Source of the DNA: Symbiodinium natans
Lineage: Eukaryota; Sar; Dinophyceae; Suessiales; Symbiodiniaceae
Reading direction: 5' to 3'
Assembly (NCBI GenBank): GCA_905221605.1
Contig: CAJNDS010000780.1
Location: forward strand, 604,602-668,601
DNA length: 64,000 bases
A model generated the notes under the pieces. It saw nothing but the letters and a program-made list of their open reading frames with translations. It had not been told where the DNA came from and searched no databases. Both the position numbers and the translations under genes were made by a program. How positions within the stretch are numbered: the stretch's first letter is position 1; each line of letters opens with the position of its first letter. Below, in pieces: positions 24,176 through 37,362 of the stretch.

Positions 24176-27049
24176 TGAGGGCAGAAGCAAGGACTTAGGC
24201 CGCTTAGGCTTCAGGCTTCTCGAACCCAAGATAGATGGCCGTTGAAGGTGCTGATGGTTGCACATGTGACTGTTTTGCCACCTGTTTCTGATTTTGGTTG
24301 GGTCATCTCTGAATCTCTGCAGTGTTGATAAGCATGAGGCTGCCTCCTTGAAAGATTTTTTCTCCTCTGCTGCTCCTCCCCCCTGACTGGGACCTCCTTA
24401 CCCTTCTTGTGGGTGGATTCACTGTAAGCCACATGGATTGAATTATTCGTGTTAATTCTAGGTTATAGAGGAACTTTGGGCATTTGGACTAAAAAGGTTT
24501 CCGGGCTGAGCACACCGGGAGGCGCCCGAGGGCATCGGCGCTCCACCGTACGACTTGGTTCTTGCGGGGCATGATCCGCTCAGTTCGATGTTGAAGAAGT
24601 CGTTGAGGGGAACCATTTCAGTTTAGACTTGTTCGGGATAGGAACTCCAGCATGGATTGCGCAGGCAGGCGTTCGAGTAAAAACGTGGGGAGGGGGTGGC
24701 CTGTGTATTGCGCCCTAGCCGAGTTTACCATCAGGTTGTTTCCTCGCACATTCTAACGCCGAAGGTGTTATCAATGCTGCCAGAAGCTTCATTGCAGCAG
24801 CTTCCCGTGCTTTGACGCATGTGGGATCTACGTACCCGAGAATTGTCAACATTCCAAAAGGAGCTGTGCTCTGAAAGGTTATGTTTCGTTCTTTCCTTTA
24901 TCGTGTTCTTGGCCGGGGCAGTGACTGGCTGACGCCACACTGCCCGATGGCTGTAAGCTCAGCAAAGCTGGCTTCCGTGGAGTTTGACTCGCAACACAGG
25001 GTATGGGGAGTATGAGTCTGAGGATGAGCAGTAATTACGACTCAAAATTGCCCCTCAGAAACACGTTGCCGACTGTGGCTTCTAATTGCACCGATGTGAG
25101 TCGAGCCGCGCTTTGAGGAGATGTTGTTGCGAAGCAACGGTTAAAACATGCCAAAAACAAACAAAACAGCTTCGACCTGGGAAGCAGAGCCAGGACCCCT
25201 GAAATGACGAAGCGGATGTTTTACGGAATCCTCAACTACAACACCAGCAAGCCTTGGCGATATGTTTAGGCGGAGCCTCCAAAGTAGGGCCCAAACACGC
25301 CTGGAATGTGGGCACCCACGCACGCAGGACCGAGGCCCAAACTCCAATCTCCCTCCCCCCCCAAGGTTGTTCAATTCCTATAAGTGGCATCTGTTCTTTG
25401 AGTTCCACTGCCTTCGAAGCCATTTCCGGCAGCTGTGCTTCTAGGCCACACGGGTTTCATATCACAGTAGTTGTTGCTGTTGCAGACAAAGTTGCTTTCA
25501 GTCCAGGTTCAGGTTTTAGCATCTCAAGTTTCTTTGGTGCTGGGCATTGGCCCCAACACCCTGAAAGCCCTGAGGGACCTCAAACTCAACAACTCCTTAG
25601 GAAACGTTTTCGGCCGGTTTCAGTAATGTAAGGACCTGGAGTTGAGGGCTGTTCTTAGGTGAGCCTTGTTGGGGGCCCGGTAGTACAGGGGCTGTAGTCA
25701 CGCCCTCAGGGACACACTCGACGTACGTAAGCAGCGCCCTGTAGTCAACCAAGAGCATTGGGATTTCCCCCAAGCCCTTTTCAGCCCTTAGCCCCAAACT
25801 CACTCCTAGCTTAAACCTACACCCTAAGCACTATAAGCCCATGGGATCGACAGCGCACGTAGCCGATGATGCTGAGCTGGCTGAGGCCAGGTTTCGGGGC
25901 TGTGGATCGGATATGATCGGATGGATGATCCCTCTAGGTGTCTTTCTTGTGGCGGGTGGGAGCACGTGCACCGTGGAGTCCTCTCCTATAGACTGTACAG
26001 CATTGAGTCATCCAACCTTGGTCTCACCGGTCCCACGTGCAGTTGCCTGGGGAGTTTAAGGTTGCCCCGGCCGGACGTGCACCCGCAACCTCAGGATCCA
26101 AAGAGAGAAGCCCAGGACAAACCCTCAAGCCAACCTGAAACTCCTTCAATGGAAGCCTTACTGGCCCTTGTAATTAGCAGGGAATGAGGGGTTCAACTTG
26201 GCCTGTTACAAAGAAGAGTAGTGGCTTCAGCCCTTGCACGGAAGTATGCCTGGTTGGCGATGGCGACCTCTTCTTGGGGACTTCTTCAGTTGGACTTTGT
26301 GCCACCTTTGTGCCACCTGTGTGCCCGATGTTCAGTTCTTGGCACTTGGAAAAGGCGAAAACATCGATCTGAGATAGACACCACGCTTCGCGCACCCCTA
26401 CCCTGCCGCAGTTTAGCCGAGAGCCTCGGAAACTTCGAAGTGTCCCAAAGCTTTCAACCTACCCTACACGCACGAAATCCCCGTCCATGGGGAGGCCGAA
26501 GGCAGGTTGGACATGCTCAGTGCAAGCACTGGTGGGCGTGGCGCCTCGCCCTGTTCTCAGTTCTGAGGGAATGTTTGCAGACGACTTAGTTTGTGGTTCT
26601 ATGGGTTGTAGGATGGCATCGTCCCTGCCAGCTTGCTGAGACCAACGCTCGGCATCCAACACCCTACGATAGCGCTGAACTCCGAAGACCTGCTTCCGCG
26701 CGTAGAATGTTGAGCGTTGCTATAGCTATAGCTGTCGGATTTCACAGCAAGCATAGACTACCTGCGCTAGCCAGCCAAGGCTTGGGAGAGTGCACGCAGG
26801 TTTGCTCGCAGGTTTGCTTATAACCCGTTGAGACCAATGTGGCTGTCATCTTTGGCGCTGCCTGAAGCCCGATGAGCCCCGAAAACCAAAGTCAAACCAG
26901 TGGGCTGAAGCTTGCAGGCTCTTTATTGCTTCACCCTGTTTCGTGGGGTTCTTCTAGAAAAGTAATGTCAAGTTTTGGTGGGATGTTCAGGATGTGTGAC
27001 TGTTTGGGGGTGCCCGCTGGGATCCTCGCTTTTCGTCAAGTCTTCCTGA

Positions 27050-27160
27050 CGTCATAAGAATATTTTGCGCGGCGCGCCTTTAAAGTAATTTGCGGGCCTC
27101 TCGGTCCCTTTCATCCCTTTTAGAATCCCACGGACCGTTCAAAGAGGGACAAAATCAGCT
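27050..27160. repeat. GCGCGCCTTTAAA-type diverged repeat, copy 1
   Basis: Resembles 35890-36030 in order and spacing: GTCATAAGA, GCGCGCCTTTAAA, GGGCC, CCCTTTTA and a CGGACC/TGGACC block. Clearly diverged. Confidence 0.55.
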
Positions 27161-29021
27161 TCGACTGTTCAAACGCGTGTGGAACACACGAAGGAGTGTG
27201 CAACATGGTGCAACATTAAGCTCCCAGATGCCATCCGAGAATGTTAAAGACAACATGCTGCGCGTTGCCGCGTTGCTAGCACAGCCGGACAAGTTGCCCC
27301 TGCATGTCCCTGCAGAATTCCCTCCCAAAAACATCAGCAGCAGCAGCAGCCCATGCAGGCCTAAGGCCTATAAGGCTTCTCCAGCTGAAGTGCTTCGGTG
27401 ACTCAAGCTCCTCATCGGACTGAGTGCCAAAATCCCACAATGCTCGTCAATCCTCCGGATCCGAGCGGCTTGCTTTATCAGAGCAAAGTCCAGGTCCCGG
27501 GACCATTTCAGAAGCTTCGAAACCCCAAAAGAGCACAGAAATCACCAGCCGAATGCAAGGTCGACCGGCCTGCACAGCCATAGCGCGCCTGTGCATTCCC
27601 TGGCGCCGCCTGCTTACAGGCCTCGGTATGTTTGTGTGTTTTGCAGGGGGAGTATAAGGTTCAGGATCAGGGATCGGGTGCTATCGAGTCAACTTGGCTC
27701 GCGTTCTGAAGACAGGTTTGGAACCATGTGCCTTAAAAAACCCAGCGCTAATCAGGCCTATTCCACCCTCTTACGCGTCTCGTCTCTTGATTCAGTCCCT
27801 AACATCCTAACCTTCTCAACCATAAACAGCCCTCTTTCAGAGGTCTGAGGAGCCCTCTCCTGCGGCCTCTGGAAGCCCCTACGCCATCCGGGCGCAGCCA
27901 GAAGCTCATTTGGGCTTTTGGGGTTTTGGGGTTTGGTTTAGGGGAAGGGTGCCCGGCAGGGGAAGGGTGCCCGGCAGTGTACCCTGAGAGCCCAACACCC
28001 CTACATTTAGTGAAAAGAAGGGGAATCTACATATAACAAGGAACCCACCAGGTAGATGTTTTGGATTGGAAACCCTTGTCGGGCTGCAGATCCCAGGAAA
28101 AAGTTTGCTCGTTTCACTTCGGAAACGTTGGGAATAACCGACTGGGATGCTGACGCAGTAAGTCGGAGAGGGGGCGGATAGGGTTGCTGGGGGTCCCTGA
28201 AGTCCCTGAAGCCTTGAGTGGCAGTCAAGGCTTGCAGTGTCAGCCAGCGGTGCAACACCTTCGGTCTGCACTGTGTTGTTTGGGCTGCCAGGAAGTCAAA
28301 AGAAGACACATCAAAGAGAGTGCCACGGATCAGAATGATAAGCGCCGACGCATCTTTCATGGGGCACTTCCAAAGCGAATCTGGCAGCTTGCACCAGCGG
28401 GGGGTGGGGGGGGGGCAGGGGAGAGGGTTGTTTGCGGTTCCACGACGGAGGCCGCATTGAACACCTGATGCCGACCGACAGTTCGGATTGAGGCAGTTGG
28501 GGGTGTTTCCAAATCAGGCCGTTTTGGGAGAGGGCCGTTATATAGTTTAAAACAGTGCACGCGAGAAAGTGTCTGCACGTGCTTGTACGGGCATGTCGGC
28601 AAGGGTCCAATGCTGGCTGTGGCCACTTGTACGCGGACAAGGTAGTCCCATGAGGTGAAAGACCTTTGTAGAGGTGTTCAAGAGAGATTATTTCATTTTA
28701 GGCATCTAGACATCTTGGAGATACATGTGCACGTTTCGGGGCGTTAGGTGAGGGTTTGGTGCTCGGGCTGAAAGATGCTGAACCCCCAAACCCTGAAACC
28801 TCAGCCCCTTTTGTCGTCAGGTCCACAAAGTCCTTGAACGAACGTCGCCGAGGCTTTGAGGAAGGAACTAGGCGAGGAGCGCAGGTCTAAGGTTCTAGGT
28901 GTTATAGGTTGGGGCCCAGTAGTGTCCTGTAGATAACGGGGGTGAGTGTATAATCCCGCCCACCCCACCCAAGTATCATACCTTTCCAGTCGAGTATAAT
29001 CCGTGCCCCCTAATGTTAACC

Positions 29022-29041
29022 GCCCCCCCCCCCCCCCCCCC
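29022..29041. repeat. Poly-C tract
   Basis: About 20 C following TAATGTTAACCG, which faintly resembles the start of the inverted-repeat elements. Confidence 0.85.
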
Positions 29042-29178
29042 AATAGAAATTCGAATGTGTTTTTATTATTAGGGGTATGTTTCTATCCAAATGTCACGTT
29101 TGGGGTCTAAAGGGTTTAGGGTCTAGGCTTCAGGTTTTGGAGGGTCTAAGTAATTACTTGATCAATTTGCGTGCAAAC

Positions 29179-29257
29179 AGAGAGAGAGAGAGAGAGAGAG
29201 AGCTGCGGCTCCCCTCTGGGGGACCTAGCGTGTGGAGAGAGAGAGAGAGAGAGAGAG
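29179..29257. repeat. Two GA microsatellites
   Basis: Two AG tracts separated by about 30 bases. Confidence 0.9.
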
Positions 29258-30119
29258 CAGGATGTTGGTTGGTTTGAGGCTTTTGGGAGCCCTCAACCCA
29301 CCCCCTAATTCGGAATTCGGCAGAATGCTGCTGAAGGTGTTTTTATACATAGGGGGTAAAAGGGGGAAGGGATTATTTCAAGACAGCGTGAATACTTGTG
29401 GTTTTGTAAGGGAGGGCTCATGTGCTTTGTCGAATTGTGTCGGCTTGATTGAGTATTGAGAAAGATGGAAACTGAAGCTCCCGAACCCGACCCTGAGCCC
29501 TGTTATGCATGGGGCCTCCCGTTTGAACTGAAGGCTCCATGGCCCACGACGACCCCGAGCGCTTAACACCCAAGCTACCCGTTTCTGTCCGCCGTCCCAG
29601 CAAAGTCCAACTTGAAGACCTATAGTAACCATAGGCTAAGCTGCCAGGGTCTCCTTTGACACAGCATCGTTGATGTCCGAGCGCGTGGACGCTGAAATCT
29701 CCAAGAGGCAAAGGGCCGGCCCAAAGATCCCCTGAAGGGCCGTAAGCTGTAACCCCCGAAGCAGGTGTGTGATGGAACGGCAGTCGCGGCTAGATCTGCG
29801 GGGCTCAACGTTCTTGTAGTTCCCGCCGGAGTTAGAGCCGTCAAAGCCTGTGGTTGTTTGGGGTTCTAGGGTTTGTTTCCAAAACCAGCATGGTGTCCAT
29901 TGTATCCCAGATAAACATATTGGCTTGCTATTTCCGTGTAATTAACGGTCAGCAATTAGTTGGAGGGCTTTCGTTTTGGGACAGATCGTGTTGCCAGATG
30001 CCTTAGGAGGGATCCCCTCAAAAGCAAATTGTAAGCTGAGCTCTTAATCGAGACACGGGCCCGCAGCAGACACGGCGACGGTTTTGCGTGTTTTCCAATG
30101 TGTTTCCTAAGGCCCTAAG

Positions 30120-31386
30120 GGCCTCAAGTATCTTGCAACCTACGGTGCCTGAAAATCTTCTTTTCAACCAAGAGCCAGCAAAAGCCACCTGGAGGTACGA
30201 CATCGACATGCGTGAGATTGGCATCGGAGGATACGGGAAGGCATGATAGAATGAAATTCTTGATTATGTAATAAGTAGTATTTGTAGTGGTAGGTAGTAG
30301 CAGCCGTAGCACTGTCAGTGGCATCAGCAGCGCAGTACCATTGGTGGCTGTACAGGCACGAATAGCAGCAGAAGCACAAGTAGCAGCGATTAGTAGAAGC
30401 AGCCGTCGTCGTGGTTGGGGTAGTAGTAGGAGGAAGACGAGTGATCGAACGAGTTGTTTCGGTGCTTGTCAGTGCGGCGCACTTGCACTTTGCAGGATGT
30501 ACTTCCTGAATTCAAGGAAGAGACAAGCCTCGGCAATGGATTGCGTGAGTGCTCGCAAGTTCGACTTTTTCATGCGCTAAGTGGCCACGTCACGGCCCCC
30601 TTAGCATCCGAACCCTTAAGTATTGACTTAGGCAGCGTCTCGGTTTCTGGGTTCATGCAGTCTCTTTTGGTTGCTTAGGGTATGAAGAACTCTACCATGG
30701 CAATAAAAAAACGCCATGGTGGCCAGAAGGCTAGACTCTGGACTCTAGACGTGGATTCATCACCTTGAGCTGCGGAGGGTGGGAGGTCCTGATCCTCAAT
30801 AGCATACTAACTCTGCCAAAACAGCAAAACCCCAACCACCAGAACAGCTCTGCAAGAAAGCCGAGCCGGAAGGTCTTCTTGGCAAAGGACCGCATGTTCA
30901 AGGACCGCCAAGTGGCCATCAAGAAGGCGCACCTATGATGAGCTGCCAGCTCCACATGCTAAGCATTCTTGCCCAGAACTGGACAGCACCATCCAGCTGT
31001 GTTACGGGGGGATGAGTCCTGGATGGACCCCGACCTCAGAAGAGGGACATAAACCTCCCGGAGACGCCTCTAAACGTTCGAGGTGATCAAGATCGATGAT
31101 GAGCGGGATTCGGCCTTCAAGAAGGAGGCAGGCATCATCCCAATGTGTGGAGTACCTGCGTAAGAGTTATGGACGTCGGTGGTGAGTCAAAGCTTGCAGG
31201 GTGCGAGGTTTAAAACAAGTAATTGACATTTGGACATTGCAGAAGCTTGTGCCTCCGAGGCCGTTTTGAAGCAGCCCCCCCCCCCCCCCCCCCCCCCCAC
31301 ACCTTCACGCAACCAATCTGGAGGTTACCATCATGAAACGTCTCGATCACCCAAACATCTGCCGCCTCTTTGAGACTTATGAGCAG
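30120..31386 (+). CDS. CDPK exons 1-4: kinase N-lobe
   Basis: Exon 1 ends YDIDMREIGIGGYGK, the ATP glycine loop. Exon 2 is VFLAKDRMFKDRQVAIKK, holding the ATP-binding lysine. Exon 3 is VIKIDDERDSAFKKE, whose last Glu fits helix C. Exon 4 is VTIMKRLDHPNICRLFETYE plus Q. All four donors are GC. Exon 1 could start a little earlier or later. Confidence 0.92.
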
Positions 31387-34300
31387 GCTGGGCTGGGAAT
31401 TGGGGACGGTTGAGGATGGCTGGGGATTCGAGCCGCTTCTTGTAGCTTGGCTCTGATGCCTTCGCTGCTTTCCGTTTAGAGGAGCGCATCCTAGAAGAAT
31501 CTCAGAAGGGAGGTCCTAGATGTCCTATGCCCCTGGCAGCTCTGGGGTGGATCGCCGCAAGCTGCTGCTTCAGTAGGTTCAGTACTGTGAGAATACCCCT
31601 CACAGCAGAAGAAGCATGTGGCGGCTGATTGATGGCGACTCCCAGCGTCGGAGTTAGGATAGCTAGGACGAGGACTACTCAAGTTGACCGGATGCTGCAA
31701 TGCCCGCTCCTGTCGTTTGTTTCTCCTGATACTTGGGAACGCTGCCAAATCTGCAAGACTCCGTTGATTGCTGTCGCTTCGGTTCTAGTACGGGTAGGTT
31801 GCCGGTTTCTGGAGCCAGGGTTGGGCGGAACAAATCGGAACAAAGTTCTGGTCAGTGTTGAAGACATCACGGCAGCATACTCCGTTACTCTCCGGTTGCT
31901 TTGTTTATGCAGTGGGCGACTCAGCAGGGTCTGGCAAGCCTGATGAGCCTACCGGTTTGGGTGGGATCTGAGCCTGTTGATCTCGGCAGAGCTCTGTCAT
32001 GATTTGGTCAGGACGAAGTGCTTGGCCGGGGAACAGAAAGATCCAAACCGTTTAGAAGGCTTCCCCGAAGCCTTGAGATTTCTGAAGCCAGGGGCGTGTG
32101 ATGTACTTTGTGATTGAGTTCTGCGAGGGCGGAGACCTCTTCGACAGGTGCCCAACGATGTGGTGAGGGCTGAAGAAGCAGCAATTAGGCTTCAGAGGTT
32201 TTTCGGGCGGATTCAGACGAGTCTTCGGTCTTCGGCTTAGGGCCTTGTGAGGGTTCAATAGCAGGGCCCTTTGGGAATGAGTCGAGGTGCCGGGCCTAAG
32301 CGAAAAGCAGCATCATTCTCAGCGAGTTTGCTCCCCATCCATGGGTTTGCTTTGGACCTACCTTATGCTCCTTGAATATGGTAGCTTGAAGATGCAGAAG
32401 ATTTTTTTCAAACCTGCAGGTTTTCGAATCATGGGCAACTTCCAGAAACGGTTGTGGCTCCAATCATCAAGCAGGCCAGCCAAGTGGTGCATTCCTGACG
32501 CAAGCAATTCTGAAATTGTGGTGCTGTCCGTGTGAGAGTGACTGTCAGAGCGCAGAAAACCAAACCAGACGGAACGCCATGTGATGTTCGAAGCATGGCT
32601 CGCGATCGAGACTGCCATGGTTTCTCTGCACTGGTCCTTGCAATTATTGCCAGCGGTACGCTCCAAGTAATTACGCTCTGCTGGTTGTGAGAGGCCCTTC
32701 TTAGCTTGCAAGTTCGAGAGGGGAACCTGCCAAACATGCTAGCACCTTTGGCCCACGTGTGCTGCTTGTATGGGACGTAGTTGTTGTCGCATTCCTCAAA
32801 ACTCCGGCCATGTAAACCCACAACTCCAACCAAGCCCAGAATGAGAAAACGCACACCCCACACTCGCACACCAACACAGTGAGCTGAACAGGTTCGCGCA
32901 ACACTTCAAAACCTTTTTGCCCCTATCACACAGCCAAAAACATAACAGCTAACCGCAATGCAACCAACTGGGTTACGCGAGTGCTCAACCGTGAATCGAA
33001 GCCGAATTCTCGGGAATCGCTTTGAGGACTTTCGTCTAAACCCCTCGAGACCCTGAAAATCCCAGGCACCACAAAATCCTACCCAAAGCCACAAATCCCC
33101 ATGAAACGCCTTCCCCAAGAGTTCAAAGGTCACCAGCGCGTTGAAGTACGCCCATTCCAAGGGCATCGCGCATCGGGCCCGGAGCTGAGACAGCTGAGAG
33201 ATGCTTTGAGAACAGGGTGCTTAGGGCTTTGATGCTCGATAACTGAGACTTCAGAGCATGGACTTAGGCAACACGGCTCATAGAATGGGCTTGGATCCGC
33301 ATCCCGTAAAGCCACCGAGAGTTTCCTAAGCCAGAGCCACATATTCCGCGTGGCCGAAGCCCTACTGTCTTTCCGTGCAGCTGTTTTTCTCTCGGTGGTA
33401 GTTAAGCTTTTCCACAAGGTACAGGCTCCCAAATGGAGTAATGCATTTGCGGGTGCTGCTAAGGTGCTGTTAAGAATCCACACCAGCACAAGAGACCTAA
33501 CAATCCCTTGAGCAGCTTTGCGAAAAGCCAGTGCCTCCACCGCACTGTACATTCCAGGATCTGAAGTTGGAGAACATCTGCTTCTGTGAGAAGTCTCCGA
33601 ACAGCACCCATGTCAAGGCCAGCTCGGGAGAGTTGGAGCGTAAACTTGTGACGGCTTCTGACGTTCAACGGTTTGACGATCTGGGATCAAGACTAGCTAG
33701 CTATGAGAGGAGTACTTGCGCGCAGAAAGTGCCTACATGCAATGCCAGCGTAGACTCCAGTGTAAGACGACGGCCGCACATCGCGAGTGCCACTCCAAGG
33801 AACACAATCCAAGGCCGCTGCGTGTGCGAGTGCTGTGCTGGGCCCCTGGGCGGGTGGCAAAGTATCCAAAGCCCGAAAGCCGCACCTCACAAGGATCTCC
33901 GTCGCCCCTTAGTGTCTCCGTACTCTTCTTTGCCCCATGTTCCCCCCCCTCTCCCCCTGGGGCGCAGGTTATCGACTGGGGCCTTGCCGGCAGCTTCGAG
34001 CAAGGGAGGATGAAGTCGCTCGACTGTTCCGCCGTCGAGCGTAATAGGGTTTGCGCTTTGTTGGTTTGGTGTAAGAGTACTGTGGTATTTTCAAACGTAA
34101 GCATTGGTTTCGGGCGTTGCTGTGAGGATAGTGGGTCCCTAACCCAAAAAACAGAATCCAACTTGACAAAACAACAGCAGACCTGGAGTCCCCTCAACAC
34201 TAGGTCCACTGTGGGCACCTCCACCTACTCCGCGCCGGAGGCAGGGTAGCCTCGCAGGGGCTCCTATCTAGGCTTTGGGGGAAAAGGGGAGGGCCCTTGC

Positions 34301-37300
34301 TCGAAGCCTTGGATGTGTGCACGAAGCCCAGCCCAACATGATCAGGTCCTTGATCCGGAGGACGAAGATGATGGCTACACCTGTGCACTTGCCTCAGTCT
34401 CCAAACGATGGAGCACCTGAGCCCCGAAAGTCAAAATTCCTCAGCCCTAATGTTGAGTTCCGATTAGCAAAGTGCTTTGCAGCACAGTGACAGAGTGACA
34501 TGTTGACGAAATCAAGTCATAAAAAGTGCAGATGTTGCCGAAAAGCTCAAAAATAGACTAGTCCGGAATATGAACATAAACTCCCGACCCGCAGATTCAG
34601 TGCCTTTGTCATTATGATGCCCTCTTTTGCATATGTACACCCCCAACCTACCCACTTGACTTTCAAATCCTTCTCGCGGCTTAAGAGAGTCCAAGGCCTG
34701 CGACCTATGGAGCCTCGGCATCGTTCCCTGACCTGCAAATAGCACAACAAGGGTTGGCTGTTGGTTCTGTTTGGTTTTGTTGTGGGGCGAGTTAGCCCTA
34801 ATTTATCTTAGAATCTGCGGATGTTTCCACGATCCCCGAGTTGCTCTGGCAGCACTACTCGCTCTGAAGAGCTGTGCCAAATGTGAGTCGAAGAAGGGTT
34901 GGAAGTTCCAAAGGTCCCACTCCCCAAAGTAGAGAATACTTCCGTGGCGCCCAAACCCAGATTACGTGCCAGCTCAAGGTAGCCTACATCGCTTTGTCCG
35001 GGAAGCCACCCTTCTGGGGCAGCTGCAAGCTCAGAGGGTAGAATTGGTACGACCTTAATCGCATGCGGAAGCCCTGGGCAACTTCATCCGCATACTTCTA
35101 AAGAGGCACCTCCATGGGCCACATCTTCTCATCACTCCATGGCTTGAGTTTGACTCCAGTTGCTCCGAGGGCTGGCAAGGCCGCGCCAGAACCCCCAAGC
35201 CTGCCCAAACCCCCAAAGGGTTCCCCGAACTTCTCCGAATTGGCAAGTTGAGAGCAACTAGGGAATCTGCCTTAAACCCTGCACAGAGAGGACCCCTACC
35301 AGGGATCCCAGTTTAAAGGTCTGTTCCTTCGAGGGGACACACCTTTAATCTGAGGTGCGAAGCAGCAGCTGGCGAGGATGAAAGCGGAGTATTACCCGCT
35401 GACCGGGGTGCCGGGGTGCTCAGACATCGCGTCTCGTTTGGTTCTTGGACTCCGAGTCCTCTGAGGCGACTGCAAAAACTCCTCACAAAAAATGTCGCTG
35501 TCTCTCAGAGATCTACAAAACTCGGCTGCGAGTCTCAGGGTCGGAATCAGGGTATGTCATCACATGAACACCGAGAACTCACTTGTGCACCTGAACCCAT
35601 CTGCAACCCAAAGCCTGCCAGCTGGGGAGCATCGAGGTTCTGGGACTCGGTGTCGGATGCTGCCAAGGACTCTTCTTTGCAGATCCTTCTCTTCCCTGCT
35701 GTTGCTGCGGTTCTGTCTTCTTCTTTTGTTGAAAATTGCAAGCTTGCAAGCTGAAAAGGGCAGACAGTGGCCCCACATAAATCGGGGCCCCCTCTTTAAA
35801 GTCAAGTTTGCCGGCCTCTTCAGCACCCTGTGACCTGTGATTCTTTGGGGGTCCGTCGGTCCGACGGGTCCGCGATTAAGTCAAGTCGCGCGGGTGTCGT
35901 AAGACATTTTCATGCAGCGCGCCTTTAAAAATCAGTTGCAGGGCCTGGCTGTCGCTTCAACACTCGCATAAACTCCTCCCTTTTAAACCACATAAAACCT
36001 GTGGACCTTTGAAAGAGAGCACAAACTAGCAGGTTTCGCCGCAGCTATCCCGCGCCACAAGTCCTATGGTGTACAGAAGTTGCTTCAAGGCCGATTGGAG
36101 GCAAACAGGCTGAAGCCAATTGAGCAGAAGTAGGCGCACGCCTCACGCATCCCCGAGTGTTTTGATCACTTTAACTGCCCCGCAGCCTGAAGATCACTTC
36201 GCGCAAGAAAGCTCGAAGCTGGCAGGATCTCATCCGCCACTTGCTGAAAGTCGACGTGCAGGCTCAGCCGCCAAGCCCTTGCACAGCGCGCGAATGTCTC
36301 TCCAAATGGAACAACGCCATAGGCCATAGGCCATAGGCCATAGGCCATAGGCCATAGGCCATAGGCCATAGGCCATAGGCCATAGGCCATAGGCCATAGG
36401 CCACAGTCAACGGTATTCCAGGCACGTTGCTACCATACAAAGTCATGGGCTCATTGGAGGGGATTTCCGCGGAACTGTGCTTTTGGAACTTGCAGCTTTG
36501 CAATGTCTTGCTGCGTTTTTCATGGAAGCACAGGGCACCGGTACTTTGACTATGTTCAACACTCAAGTGACGAAATCGTACCCCAACTGGCACTGGACAG
36601 TCGAGCACCTAGTTCTGTAGACAGGCCCGGCTCACCGCCGACCAGGCCAGCAGGGTAGGGCCTGGTAAGGCAGAGGGAGGAGAGGCATCTTAACACTGCT
36701 TATCAGGAGGTTTGCAGAGTGATGGTTTAGGAATGAGGTGTTGGGCTAGGGGGGGGGGGGGAGGAGGGAGGCCAGGGTGTTGGAATGCAGGTTTCAGGGT
36801 AACCCGGTGGCAGAAATCACGGGCTCTAAGGTTTCAAAGTTCTTCTCCACTTGGGTCTGAGTTCCCCAATGACAGGATGGGAGAGCCTTCGAGCCCCGCT
36901 GGGAGCAAGACAGGAAGTGAAGAGAGGGGGATTGATCTAAGTCTTGAAGTCTTGGGCCCTTACCAAGGCATCGCCTGACGCTCCCTGAGTCAATAGCACA
37001 GGCTCTAATCTCGAGAGGCTGGGAACTAAGGGCAGGTGGGTCAAACAATGAGGGTCATGGCATAATAAGATCACAAACCGCCTCGAACAAGCACATGGAA
37101 GCACAACTTCACTCGAAGGTGCTCCATCATCCCTGGCTGGCTCAACACAAAGTGCAGCCGGACTTCCGGCTTCTGACGCAGGCGCGTTTACGTGTGGGAT
37201 GCTTCAGAACGGTTCAGGGCCCCCTCACGCATTCTGGAGATGGAGTAGACTTCAGGCATTCTCAGGCCATGGAAGCTCAGCATGAGATTCTACAGGGATA

Positions 37301-37330
37301 AGCTCAATGTAGAGGTCTTGAGCGAATTAT

Positions 37331-37362
<32 letters not shown>

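Larger units (their letters stand above)
21700..30119. other. No supported gene; repeats and weak signals
   Basis: I found no exon chain here. Contents include one long antisense frame (22858-23220), the second 113-base repeat copy, a G-tract (23726-23749), TG (24155-24175), GA (29179-29202, 29234-29257) and C (29022-29041) tracts, and an 18-base tandem duplication near 27943. The first kinase exons should lie toward the right end but were not identified. Confidence 0.6.

Noticed and set aside
30480-30680. Open frame DVLPEFKEETSLGNG in kinase intron 1
   Set aside because: Including it would break the join of the glycine loop to VFLAKD. No motif.
35041-35085. YDLNRMRK reading as a kinase exon
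   Set aside because: It resembles the L-x-R-M-K helix, but the 35355-35409 exon gives that helix in correct phase with better match.
36166-36608. - strand frames with YGLWPMA repeats
   Set aside because: Direct translation of the ATAGGCC heptamer array.
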